In this document: positions 7,334-15,040 of the stretch, in pieces
Numbering within the stretch: the first letter of the stretch is position 1
How the letters are laid out: the number at the start of each line of letters is the position of its first letter
DNA from: Prevotella sp.
Lineage (GTDB): Bacteria; Bacteroidota; Bacteroidia; Bacteroidales; Bacteroidaceae
Reading direction: 5' to 3'
NCBI GenBank assembly: GCA_017428805.1
Contig: JAFRQC010000044.1
Coordinates: forward strand, 1 to 32,396
Length of the DNA stretch: 32,396 nt
Translations under genes and position numbers: made by a program
The notes under the pieces: generated by a model
What the model was told of the DNA's origin: nothing
Databases searched by the model: none
The model's input: only the letters and a program-made list of their open reading frames with translations

Positions 7334-9784
7334 TTACAAGTCTTTTTCTATATAGGTGAATGTCGTATGGCCGATGGTGAAGCTCTTGCCGTGATAGAGC
7401 CACACCTCCTTGCCGACGGGCAGGGGCTTGCCATTATCAACCGTCACACCCTCTTCCAATGCCTTGAGACGCAAAGAGTCGATATGACGCTTAATCTCCG
7501 CATGCACAGGAGATACCTGGCCCATGACATCCCACGACAGTTGGATGCTGCAGTCGACTGACTTTCCAAGGGTGACAGCCTGGGTCGGAGAGGCCTTGAA
7601 CCACTTATAGAGTGCGATGTCCATCTCCTTGATGGCACCCTCCACATGCAGGAAGAACCGTTCCGAACGCGGTGTGACGTGGGCAATGCACAGGGCGATG
7701 GCCACGGCATAGACGATGAAGCCGATCAGCAGCGACACCCGGTAGTCGAAGAACGTGTTATAATAGACAAATGCCCACATAAACATGGTGAATACGGATA
7801 TCAGGCATGCCAGGATGAAGAACGAGCGGCGGATGGGGGTGCGCGTCTTGAAGGTGACTGCCAGCATGATGAAGCCACTCAGCAGCGCCCAAGGGATCCA
7901 TTCGGTGAGGAACGTGCTGTATTCGAAATGGAGAAGGATGGAGATGAGACAACCTAACAGGCAGAGGAAGCTTCCTACTGCTCCGGCAATGATGGCACGG
8001 AGCAATATCTCAGCTAAACGATAGAACCACTCACGGTGACGGACGGTGAAGTTCGACAGGAAGAGCGTCAGCAGGAAACCTACAGCCTGACCAAAGGCCG
8101 GCAGGTCGTTCAGGCCTGAGCCATAGTCGAATTCAAAGTTTTCCGCATCGACAGAGTTATGGTGGAACACCGTTTGCAGGTACTCGATGATCGATGTCGA
8201 CATCGGATGGTCACGAGAGACGAATACAATCCAGGCAGTAAAGCCCGCCAAGATGGCGACAAGAATCCACTTCATATAGTACAGCGGATTACGCTGGTCC
8301 AACAGATTATGGCTATTGTAATAATGTGAACCTTCCTGGCAATGACGACCATGTTCGGGACAGTGGTACTCGTTGTCGTCCCAACATTCCTTGTGCATCG
8401 TATGCTTACATTTCACAACAATCTCATCACCTTCCTTGAAAGGAGCCTTGCAGAGATAACACGACTCGGATACCGGTTCCCCCCGGAAACTCATCTTACT
8501 GCCCAAGTACTTAATGACATACTTACGCTCGAAGAAACGATAGCGGATGTAGGGTTCCAAGAACTGGAAAATGCCCCATACCAACAGGATAATGATCAGG
8601 GTGATCACGATGCCGATGGTGATGAACTCAATCATGGGGCCGTCGTCTATGATGAGAGGACTATAGACCGAACCGAGTGAGAATTCCGTCTGTCCCTTGG
8701 CTATCAGGTCGCCGGTTTTCTTGTCGTTGAAGGAGATCTCGAGAATATGACGATCGCCACGGAAGACCTTATGCTCTGGCTGTTCCAAGGTAATCTTGTA
8801 GTTGGAGAGGTCGATATGGTAGTCATGAAGGATGTCTTCCTCCATCTCCTGCCAGTTGAACGAAGGCTGGTACAGACCTCCCAACGACTTACAGAAATAC
8901 TGCAGGATGTTGCTGTCGCTGGTATTGTCTGACAGAGCCATGAGATCCAGACTTTCGGGAGTGCTGGGAGAGAAGTTTGCATAGTAGGCCTGTATCATGC
9001 CCTGATAAAGCTGTGACTTGTCTTTCAGCAACTGCTGAAGTTCAAAGTGTTTGGGATCTACAGGCTGTTCACCATCATAGGTCTTTCCTCCAGAGAGGAT
9101 CACCATCACCTTGTGGCGTGCGCCTCCTATCGTCGTACTCTCATCCTGCATCTCCGCCAATTTTGTCACGACCGAACGGTAGAGATAGATGGTTGAAGGA
9201 TCTTGGTGAACGAAATAATTATCAATGACGTAGTCCGTTGCCTCATAGGTTTCTGTGACGTTGTCATTCTGCATGAAGGCAACGAAGAGGTTTTGTCCGC
9301 CAAAGAGAGCCTTGATATCCTTGACAGCCTTACGCTCAGCGTCCACCTGTTGCTGGGGGATACTCAGGTCTACCAAGACAAGTAATTTGATATCCAGTTT
9401 GTTGAAAATCTCCCTGCTGGCATTGCTTACCTTCGTAATCTTTGGCTGACTCTCCCGGCCCAGTCGGTTCAGTATGCGCTTGATATGCTGATAGGGTTTT
9501 GCGACCACGGCTGAGGAGTCCGTCAGGTCTTGCCCTCCTACTTCATGCAGCAGACGTGCGGACAGTTCCATCACCTTATGATCGTCGGAGAATTCGATGC
9601 TCGTGATCTGCAGGGCATCGCCAACCACTTCCTCCTTATCGTCTGACGACAAAATGTCGTCAATATCCGGAGCAGTCTCCTCATCACAGGAAGTCATTAA
9701 CAGTGAAAAGGTGAAAAGGTGAAAAAGTAAACAACTCATCACCAGCCACCTGTTCCACATTGTCGTATATCTCTTTGTCATCAT
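7334..9784 (-). CDS. Membrane protein: lipobox, vWA-like domain, RING-H2-like finger, seven TM segments, FHA-like domain
   Basis: Candidate E3-like and envelope-anchor protein of 816 residues. The signal ends in LMTSC (Cys33). A periplasmic vWA-like domain spans about 130-300; its metal site is degenerate (DLSIP at 139-143, and GG where a D is usual at 232). TM1 lies at about 386-409. The cytosolic part then has C442-x2-C445-x13-C459-x1-H461-x2-H464-x2-C467-x7-C475-x2-H478, the exact spacing of a RING-H2 cross-brace finger. Six more hydrophobic segments follow (about 504-522, 564-580, 592-618, 629-646, 653-675, 684-702), which places the C-terminus in the cytosol. Residues 735-816 look like an FHA domain (LGKSVDCSIQL, VSPVHAEI, GKSFTIGHTTFTY). 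FHA proteins regulate other T6SS. E3 activity is inferred from the E1, Ubl and E2 genes nearby. It may also fill the place of TssN or TssR. Confidence 0.75.
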   Translation of the reverse strand: MMTKRYTTMWNRWLVMSCLLFHLFTFSLLMTSCDEETAPDIDDILSSDDKEEVVGDALQITSIEFSDDHKVMELSARLLHEVGGQDLTDSSAVVAKPYQHIKRILNRLGRESQPKITKVSNASREIFNKLDIKLLVLVDLSIPQQQVDAERKAVKDIKALFGGQNLFVAFMQNDNVTETYEATDYVIDNYFVHQDPSTIYLYRSVVTKLAEMQDESTTIGGARHKVMVILSGGKTYDGEQPVDPKHFELQQLLKDKSQLYQGMIQAYYANFSPSTPESLDLMALSDNTSDSNILQYFCKSLGGLYQPSFNWQEMEEDILHDYHIDLSNYKITLEQPEHKVFRGDRHILEISFNDKKTGDLIAKGQTEFSLGSVYSPLIIDDGPMIEFITIGIVITLIIILLVWGIFQFLEPYIRYRFFERKYVIKYLGSKMSFRGEPVSESCYLCKAPFKEGDEIVVKCKHTMHKECWDDNEYHCPEHGRHCQEGSHYYNSHNLLDQRNPLYYMKWILVAILAGFTAWIVFVSRDHPMSTSIIEYLQTVFHHNSVDAENFEFDYGSGLNDLPAFGQAVGFLLTLFLSNFTVRHREWFYRLAEILLRAIIAGAVGSFLCLLGCLISILLHFEYSTFLTEWIPWALLSGFIMLAVTFKTRTPIRRSFFILACLISVFTMFMWAFVYYNTFFDYRVSLLIGFIVYAVAIALCIAHVTPRSERFFLHVEGAIKEMDIALYKWFKASPTQAVTLGKSVDCSIQLSWDVMGQVSPVHAEIKRHIDSLRLKALEEGVTVDNGKPLPVGKEVWLYHGKSFTIGHTTFTYIEKDL
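9703..9729 (-). repeat. Tandem CTTTTCAC octamers inside a signal-peptide coding region
   Basis: On the coding strand about three copies of CTTTTCAC (one with an extra T) encode LLFHLFTFSL, the hydrophobic core of the signal sequence of the vWA/RING/FHA protein. Gain or loss of one 8-nt unit would shift the reading frame. The repeat is seen directly; variability is inference. Confidence 0.7.
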
Positions 9785-9807
9785 AATTCCTAATTTCTAA
9801 TTGCTCA

Positions 9808-10686
9808 TTATATCGTGGGATAATTATGTTGTCCATTCATCATCTCCTTCATCTTCTTGGCCTGGTCACGAGCCTGCTTGACCTGTGCAAGCTTCGACTT
9901 CAGCAGATTAAGGCCCATCAGCAAGATGGCCACACAAGCCAGCCCCATCAGATAGTCCTTAACGCGCTGGATAAAGGGTTTATAGGCCATCTCCTGGATC
10001 TTCGCGGAGACCGTCTGCAGTTCGAAGACTTTATTATCCATCGCCGTCATCCGGAGTTCGAGGCCTGGGAATGTCGTCGCCGCTTCCTTGGCCTGACCGT
10101 AGTATTTATTGACGTCGGCCGTCAGTGCCTGTTCCTCAGCCTTAACTTTCTCCAACTGGGCCGCCAGCTTCGACGACACCGAGTATTGTATAGCTTTTTT
10201 GTACAACTGACGATAATTCTTATCCTGACTCCAGATGAACTTCTCTGCCGTAGAGAAAGCCACCAACTGGTCGCGCTGCTGTTGACGGGCTGCCAGCGTG
10301 TCGGTGACGGCCTGCCGCATCTGCTGAATGATAGCCACGCGGTTGAGGAGGCTGTCGTCGTCGGCAATATACACTTGTTGGGCGGCAGAATAGGTGTCCC
10401 AACGTGTGGAGAAGGAGGTCAAGGCCGACGACAATGACTTGAGGCGCTCGGAGACCACATCGATAAGCGGCTCGTTCAGTGGCATATCCATGTCGATGTC
10501 CACACGGAACTTACAAAGGGCATTCAACTGTATCAGTTCCTCCTGAAACAGCTCCATGTGCTCATTGATGTCTGTAAAGGTGGAATCGAGTTCCTCCTCA
10601 GCAGACATTTCCCCCTGTGCCCATACCACCGAAGGCAGCATGCACACGAAGATGATGAGTCGCCATAAGTTCCTTTTTATGTTCAT
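9808..10686 (-). CDS. Exported coiled-coil protein with C-terminal membrane anchor
   Basis: A 292-residue protein of no family I recognise, probably part of the envelope assembly of this T6SS. I use the ATG at 10686, which gives a clean signal peptide (MNIKRNLWRLIIFV...VVWAQ) and overlaps the previous stop as TAATG; a TTG at 10698 is possible but less likely. The periplasmic part (about 25-240) is almost wholly helical and coiled-coil-like, rich in Gln, Ala, Lys and Glu. One TM helix lies at about 245-265 (LMGLACVAILLMGLNLL), followed by a basic cytosolic tail. The topology, a periplasmic coiled coil joined to the inner membrane, recalls TssO-type proteins of Bacteroidetes T6SS, but that comparison is only by shape. 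Confidence 0.65.
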   Translation of the reverse strand: MNIKRNLWRLIIFVCMLPSVVWAQGEMSAEEELDSTFTDINEHMELFQEELIQLNALCKFRVDIDMDMPLNEPLIDVVSERLKSLSSALTSFSTRWDTYSAAQQVYIADDDSLLNRVAIIQQMRQAVTDTLAARQQQRDQLVAFSTAEKFIWSQDKNYRQLYKKAIQYSVSSKLAAQLEKVKAEEQALTADVNKYYGQAKEAATTFPGLELRMTAMDNKVFELQTVSAKIQEMAYKPFIQRVKDYLMGLACVAILLMGLNLLKSKLAQVKQARDQAKKMKEMMNGQHNYPTI

Positions 10687-11879
10687 TATCTGTTGCAATT
10701 GTTTCTAAAATAACGTTCCGCCTCACGGAATACCTGCACGGCCTGTTTCTGCTCTGTGGTATAGATACCCTGACTATGGATGGTCTCATTACAGGTCTTG
10801 ATAAGAGTTTCCATCTGGAAGATGATGTCACGACGCTCGACAGGATCATTCGACAGCAGATAACGCGACACTGCCGCGTCTATCTGACGGGCTTTTGTCA
10901 ACAGCGACCTGGAACTCAGGCCATCGCCGCCGCCTGGGATGATGGACTTTGCTGCAGCGACAACCTTGCAGTTCATACTGCTGATGGAGTCAGTGTAGGC
11001 GTTATAGGCGTCCACAGCCTCCTGGATATCCGGACAGAGACTTTGGTCGTTCTTGCGAGGATACTGTTCTGCGAGCTGACTCTTCAGGTCCTGGAAGGTC
11101 TTCAGACTCTCCTCGCTATCGACGGTCCCGCTGCCAAAGCTCTTACGCAAGCTGTTATAACTCTTGCGGACACCGTCAAGAGCAGCCTTTGCCGAGGCGA
11201 TGTCTTCATCCAGACCGAAGCAGGGATTGCGCTGGATTTCCACATGATACTCTGTGTAGAGATCACGGCCGAAGGGGATCTCAAACCGCCGTTTGTTGAT
11301 ATGCTTGCTGACGTCGTTCATCAACATCACGTCACGAAGACGAACAACGACAGAATTGCTTTTCTTCAAAATGTCGAAGGTCTGGGTGATGTAGTCGTTC
11401 ACCATGGCATACTCCTGCGGTGCAGGCTGCAATCCCTCGTAGTCAATCCAGCGATGGAAGACATACTTTTTAGTGGGTCTGGGCACCGTGTTCTTGAAGA
11501 GCTTGGAGATGCGGTACTGATCCTTTGGTTCATAGGTGACCACGTAAGGCAACTGGTCGGGACGGAGCTTGCGGCCCTTGATGAGCGGCTTGAACCGTAC
11601 ATCCTCCCTGAACACGAAGATCATGCGGTGGGAGATCAGCGTCACGGTCAGCTGGTTAGCCGCCTCGTCGAACACGAACTTCACCATGATGTCCTTGTCG
11701 GTGACATCGCCTTCCAGGCTGATATGGTCGGTATAGGATTGCTCCTGGCTGACCGCAATGTTCTTTACTGTCTGGGCAGATAGAGGTAAAAAGGTGAAAA
11801 GGTGAAAAAGTAAAACACTTATCACCAACCTTTTACCAATACTCTTATTATATAGTTTCATATTCATTTGCATATTCAC
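10686..11879 (-). CDS. Exported protein of unknown family, T6SS envelope module
   Basis: Secreted to the periplasm or outer membrane; function unknown. The start is ambiguous because ATG occurs at codons 1, 3, 5 and 7 in a small ATG-rich repeat (MNMQMNMKLYNK). Any of them gives a signal peptide whose core (SVLLFHLFTFLPLSAQ) is made by CTTTTCAC octamers. Residues about 35-165 are beta-rich, then about 215-390 are helical. The Cys residues at about 217, 283, 304, 364 and 395 could form disulfides. No lipobox is visible. It follows the E2 gene and overlaps the next gene by 1 nt (TAATG), so it is translated in step with the coiled-coil anchor protein. It may be part of a trans-envelope complex, by context only. 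Confidence 0.65.
   Translation of the reverse strand: MNMQMNMKLYNKSIGKRLVISVLLFHLFTFLPLSAQTVKNIAVSQEQSYTDHISLEGDVTDKDIMVKFVFDEAANQLTVTLISHRMIFVFREDVRFKPLIKGRKLRPDQLPYVVTYEPKDQYRISKLFKNTVPRPTKKYVFHRWIDYEGLQPAPQEYAMVNDYITQTFDILKKSNSVVVRLRDVMLMNDVSKHINKRRFEIPFGRDLYTEYHVEIQRNPCFGLDEDIASAKAALDGVRKSYNSLRKSFGSGTVDSEESLKTFQDLKSQLAEQYPRKNDQSLCPDIQEAVDAYNAYTDSISSMNCKVVAAAKSIIPGGGDGLSSRSLLTKARQIDAAVSRYLLSNDPVERRDIIFQMETLIKTCNETIHSQGIYTTEQKQAVQVFREAERYFRNNCNR
11786..11811 (-). repeat. Tandem CTTTTCAC octamers inside a signal-peptide coding region
   Basis: Three slightly imperfect CTTTTCAC units on the coding strand encode LLFHLFTFL in the signal peptide of the 397-residue exported protein. It is the same octamer and the same peptide as in the vWA/RING/FHA gene, although the two proteins are otherwise unrelated. 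Confidence 0.7.
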
Positions 11880-11905
11880 CTTTTCACTTTTTCACCCTTT
11901 CACCT
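11878..11905. repeat. CTTTTCAC-type octamers in the gap after the E2 gene
   Basis: Three to four octamer copies fill the 26-nt space between the E2 stop and the next start. On the transcribed strand they read AAGGTGAAAG-type sequence, so they could act as a purine-rich ribosome-binding region a few nt before the ATG cluster. Confidence 0.6.
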
Positions 11906-12481
11906 TCAAAACACCGTCCATTCCTTCGGTTCTCCCTGACGGACAACCCAGGCTGCAACCTTGAGGTCCTCTGGATACGGTGGTTCGGATATGGCATGAT
12001 AGACCTCATAGCGCAGATAGTGCGCCACCCGCTCCACGGCCCAGGCCAGGTCGGTATAGGTGTCGGGCATGTTGATGCACACCCTCCCGGCAAAGTCGCC
12101 GAAATACCGGATGTTGGGATGCCAGGGATGAGGAATGGGCTGTCCCTGCTCATCGTGGGTCAGGAAACGGAATGCCGGAGCCGCGTCGACAGACGGGTAA
12201 CCGTCGGGCAGATCTATCCGCATCTGGAAACCTGTGGAAAAGACCGGTGGATTCTCTGCACCGGGTTCTCCGAAATGCTCCAGGTTCTCCACCCCACTGA
12301 TGCTCCTCAGCTGATAGTCGACCAAATAGGCCGTGGGCAGTCCGTCCTTGTTACGGCGGACGGGCTGACACGTGATGTCATGCCGATGCTCCAGCCGTTG
12401 GTCTAACTGCTGCCACTCATACAACAGGCGTCGGTTGCGTCCCTTGTACTGGCTTATCTCATATCGGTCGCTCTCTCTCAT
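11906..12481 (-). CDS. E2-like ubiquitin-conjugating enzyme (UBC fold)
   Basis: Predicted to take an activated Ubl from the E1 as a thioester on Cys135 and pass it to targets in the cytosol. The 191-residue protein carries the order of motifs of true E2s: LPDGYPSVDAAPAFRFLT (91-108), HPNI with intact HPN at 121-123, G-R-V-C-I with Cys135, a Trp at 147, a helix with RVAHYLRYEV, and a final helix with EDLKVAAWV. The N-terminal 40 residues form a charged helix, as E2 helix 1 should. Its start codon overlaps the stop of the Ubl gene (ATGA), so Ubl and E2 are translated together. Length and motifs fit a catalytically competent E2 rather than a degenerate UEV. The substrate is unknown. Confidence 0.85.
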   Translation of the reverse strand: MRESDRYEISQYKGRNRRLLYEWQQLDQRLEHRHDITCQPVRRNKDGLPTAYLVDYQLRSISGVENLEHFGEPGAENPPVFSTGFQMRIDLPDGYPSVDAAPAFRFLTHDEQGQPIPHPWHPNIRYFGDFAGRVCINMPDTYTDLAWAVERVAHYLRYEVYHAISEPPYPEDLKVAAWVVRQGEPKEWTVF

Positions 12482-12795
12482 CCTGGGAAGGGATCTGGCA
12501 TCAGGAACACTTTATCGCCGCTCTGCACACCGTAGTCGAGCAGCGTCTGGTCTGTACGTCCGATTCTCGGACGGAGCACACGTATCTCGTGCACGTCAGG
12601 ATCCTCACGCCCGAAGAAATAGTCAAGGGGCGCTCCCGTTCCGTCGATGGACGGGAAGTCGAAGATCAGTTTGCCGTCTTCGCCGATGGCATGCGTCAGG
12701 TTAGTCATCAGCGTGCTCAGCGGAGCTTCAGGGTTTACTACCCTGAAACGCACGGTCTTGTTCTTATACACAATGTCTAAAAAGAAATCTTCCAT
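12478..12795 (-). CDS. Ubiquitin-like modifier (beta-grasp) with C-terminal Gly
   Basis: Predicted protein modifier for the E1 and E2 of this operon. It has 105 residues, longer than ubiquitin (76) because of an insert around residues 40-75. The N-terminal strands (FLDIVYKNKTVRFRVV) match a beta-grasp hairpin. The C-terminal part TLLDYGVQSGDKVFLM (84-99) aligns without gaps to ubiquitin TLSDYNIQKESTLHLV and continues six residues to a terminal Gly105, exactly where ubiquitin ends. The tail is PDPFPG, with one Gly instead of GG and no extension, so no protease is needed to expose it. It also resembles YukD-type Ubls of type VII secretion. The following E2 ATG overlaps its stop. Conjugation is inferred. 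Confidence 0.8.
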   Translation of the reverse strand: MEDFFLDIVYKNKTVRFRVVNPEAPLSTLMTNLTHAIGEDGKLIFDFPSIDGTGAPLDYFFGREDPDVHEIRVLRPRIGRTDQTLLDYGVQSGDKVFLMPDPFPG

Positions 12796-12796
12796 A

Positions 12797-12823
12797 AACT
12801 TTGAACTTTGAACTTTGAACTTT
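12797..12823 (-). repeat. Four tandem AACTTTG heptamers just before the Ubl start
   Basis: The 48-nt gap between tssF and the Ubl gene contains AACTTTG repeated three times plus six bases, ending 1 nt before the Ubl ATG. On the transcript it reads as repeated CAAAGTT. Change in copy number would alter the leader of the Ubl and E2 genes but not any reading frame. Confidence 0.75.
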
Positions 12824-12843
12824 AATCTTTATGATTTCTCTTT

Positions 12844-14553
12844 TCACTTCTTCTCAATATTCAATGTGACGATCACCGGATAGATGTTGGTGCTCCTCAC
12901 TTCGATCATCTTCTGCATGAGGATTCCCACCCGCGAGGCCTTCTCCGCAAAGCTGCGCTTGACGAACGGATTGTCGGCCAGCACGATCTCCACCACAATC
13001 TCATAGCCGCAACCACGACGGTCCAGCTGTTGACGACGGTTGACCGTCAGGCTCTTCACCATATCCCGGACGATGCCATAACGGGTCAGCAGCTCGTTGT
13101 AGCAGAACAGTTTGATGTCTGCCAGTGTCACGATGCGGTCGCTCGTGGCGATATAGTAACGTGAGAGGCTGGCCAGGGCGGCCTCTTCCGTCATCTCGTC
13201 CTTACCCATGACGGGATTGGCAATCTGGCGTGTCTGGGCGGCACTCAGTCCTCCAGGTACGGTGAAGGTGCTGTCCACATTCAGCGAAGCATTGACACCT
13301 GCCCCTGCTGTCGTGAGATAGCTCACATCGACACTCCCCTTTCCACTCTCAATGATGCGGGGATTCCGCAGCAACAGGTAGACGCCAGGCACCTGTTGCA
13401 ACTGATCTTTCTTGGATATCTCCATCAGTCGTGTCAGTGTCTCCTGCAGTGACTGCATGGTCTTGTCGCCCGAGAAGCCCTGCAGTCCCTGGAAAGCATA
13501 GAAGTCAGAGTGATATCTGGCGATGAGGGCGTTGAGCAGACGCACCAGCCGTCCTTGGTTGAAACGGTCGGCGGCCACCTTACGCACCTCAATCAGGCTG
13601 TTACCGTAAAGCTGTTCCTCTGAAGGACGCACAGCATGGAGGAACTGCAGGTTCACATGATCCTCGTCCTTGTCATAGCCTGCCACACGGGCGATGGGGG
13701 TCTGATTGCTCAGGGTCGTCTGATGCAGCTGGGCATTCACCAGCACCACCGGATTCAGGGAGAGATGCTGCTTGTCGAAGACAAACTGGTCGGTGACTCC
13801 TGAGAACTCGAAAATGAGGTCTATGACATCTGTCTCTGTAGAGAGGTACCGCACCGAGCCGTGATGACGGAAAACGAACAGACGGATGTTCTGGCGAGCA
13901 AACAGGTCGAGACAGGTGGCGGAGGCCTCATAGGTCTGCGACCGGTTGTAAAGTATCGTGTCCAGTCCGAAACAGTCCTGCAGGGGGAGTTCGGAATAGT
14001 CCCACGGTCTGATGAGGGGCAGCTGATGGTCCTTGATACTGACGGTGAGATCCTGGAAGTCCAGGCTGTCCACCACAAAGGCAAATCCCGACAGATCCTT
14101 GATGGGGGTGCTAAAATGGAGGGTCACCTTGAAACGACGACCGTCCATCCTTATGATAGATTTGATCTTTGCATTCAACAGACGGGTTTTCAGCAGGGGT
14201 ATGAACGCATAACCGGTGCCATTGAGCATGAAGTTACTTTGGGCATTCATCTCCAACTCTGGCACGGAGTCCTGAAGGGCTGTCTCCACCACGGCTGTTG
14301 CAGGTACGGCATGTCCCACCTCGAAGGGTGTCAGCAACTGGGCGAAGTCCTCCATCACCTCAGTCTTCATGGCCTCTAGGTCGCTGGCACTCTCATTTGC
14401 CTGATAGGCCATGGCTGTGATCATCAGCTTGAGAACGGGGTCATTCTCAAGTCCTTCAAGCTTGTCGTTGTCATCGCTCTGCCGCCAGATGTTGAAAGCC
14501 TCGCGCAACAACTCCTCTGCCCTCTGTTTGGTTTCAAATATCGTCTGTTTCAT
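12844..14553 (-). CDS. tssF: T6SS baseplate protein TssF
   Basis: Baseplate wedge protein that, with TssE, TssG and TssK, forms the platform on which the sheath and tube assemble. At 569 residues it is close to TssF size. The N-terminal helix region has ENDPVLKLMITAMAYQANE (about 35-55), like the DPxVxRLL...A...A motif of TssF. This is followed by LTPFEVGHAVPATAVVE (about 75-90), the usual TPxxxxxxPSxxVV-like turn before the beta-rich body. The C-terminal part contains RYGIVRDMVKSL and ends in a beta strand, YPVIVTLNIEK. It sits after tssE and before the Ubl gene. The family is fairly sure; details of wedge contacts are from known relatives. Confidence 0.85.
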   Translation of the reverse strand: MKQTIFETKQRAEELLREAFNIWRQSDDNDKLEGLENDPVLKLMITAMAYQANESASDLEAMKTEVMEDFAQLLTPFEVGHAVPATAVVETALQDSVPELEMNAQSNFMLNGTGYAFIPLLKTRLLNAKIKSIIRMDGRRFKVTLHFSTPIKDLSGFAFVVDSLDFQDLTVSIKDHQLPLIRPWDYSELPLQDCFGLDTILYNRSQTYEASATCLDLFARQNIRLFVFRHHGSVRYLSTETDVIDLIFEFSGVTDQFVFDKQHLSLNPVVLVNAQLHQTTLSNQTPIARVAGYDKDEDHVNLQFLHAVRPSEEQLYGNSLIEVRKVAADRFNQGRLVRLLNALIARYHSDFYAFQGLQGFSGDKTMQSLQETLTRLMEISKKDQLQQVPGVYLLLRNPRIIESGKGSVDVSYLTTAGAGVNASLNVDSTFTVPGGLSAAQTRQIANPVMGKDEMTEEAALASLSRYYIATSDRIVTLADIKLFCYNELLTRYGIVRDMVKSLTVNRRQQLDRRGCGYEIVVEIVLADNPFVKRSFAEKASRVGILMQKMIEVRSTNIYPVIVTLNIEKK

Positions 14554-14572
14554 TCAATTCTCTAATTCTTGA

Positions 14573-15028
14573 TCAGTTCCACACTTTGATAGTTTGGTCG
14601 TAGATATAATCCTCTTTCGTGCTTATGATGACGCCTTTTACGGTAATATATATCAGTCGTTCCTCCCGGATGTAAGTCATCGACACGGATATCTTCTCCA
14701 GCCGATCCTCATATTTGGAGATGGCGGCCTTCAGTTCTGCGGCAAAGGTGTTGATACTCTTTGAAGAACCGGAGATCTTCTTGTCGTATGCCCCTTGGAT
14801 ATTGCTCATCGTATCGGTGTCGCCAGAGTCGAAGACGACGCCCTCGTTCTCATTGAACATCTCAAACCGCAGGTTATTGAACACGAAGCCAAACTGCGGG
14901 TCAGCCGGTGTACTGAAACGCTCGGTCGTGATGATGAGGTACATGTTAGCGTCGATCGATCTTTTCAGGCCGTCTTCACGCTGCAGTCCCTTGGGGGTCA
15001 GTAGGAGTGGTATGCTGATGCTGGTCAT
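14573..15028 (-). CDS. tssE: T6SS baseplate protein TssE (gp25-like)
   Basis: Homologue of phage T4 gp25, the lysozyme-like-fold baseplate wedge protein that starts sheath polymerisation. The 151-residue protein has the gp25 core at about 90-130: FAAELKAAISKYEDRLEKIS with YEDRL matching the usual Y-E-x-R-L, then VSMTYIREERLIYITVKGVI. Its N-terminal half has GFVFNNLRFEMFNENEG, which is longer than in Proteobacterial TssE. It begins 12 nt after tssK and ends 19 nt before tssF, consistent with co-expression. Confidence rests on the YEDRL block and position. Confidence 0.75.
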   Translation of the reverse strand: MTSISIPLLLTPKGLQREDGLKRSIDANMYLIITTERFSTPADPQFGFVFNNLRFEMFNENEGVVFDSGDTDTMSNIQGAYDKKISGSSKSINTFAAELKAAISKYEDRLEKISVSMTYIREERLIYITVKGVIISTKEDYIYDQTIKVWN

Positions 15029-15040
15029 CTTATTTACGAT

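Noticed and set aside
7334..9784. The RING-like region as an iron-sulfur or rubredoxin site
   Set aside because: The ligand series of Cys and His with RING-H2 spacing fits a two-zinc cross-brace better; rubredoxin would need two CxxC pairs only. Not excluded without a model.
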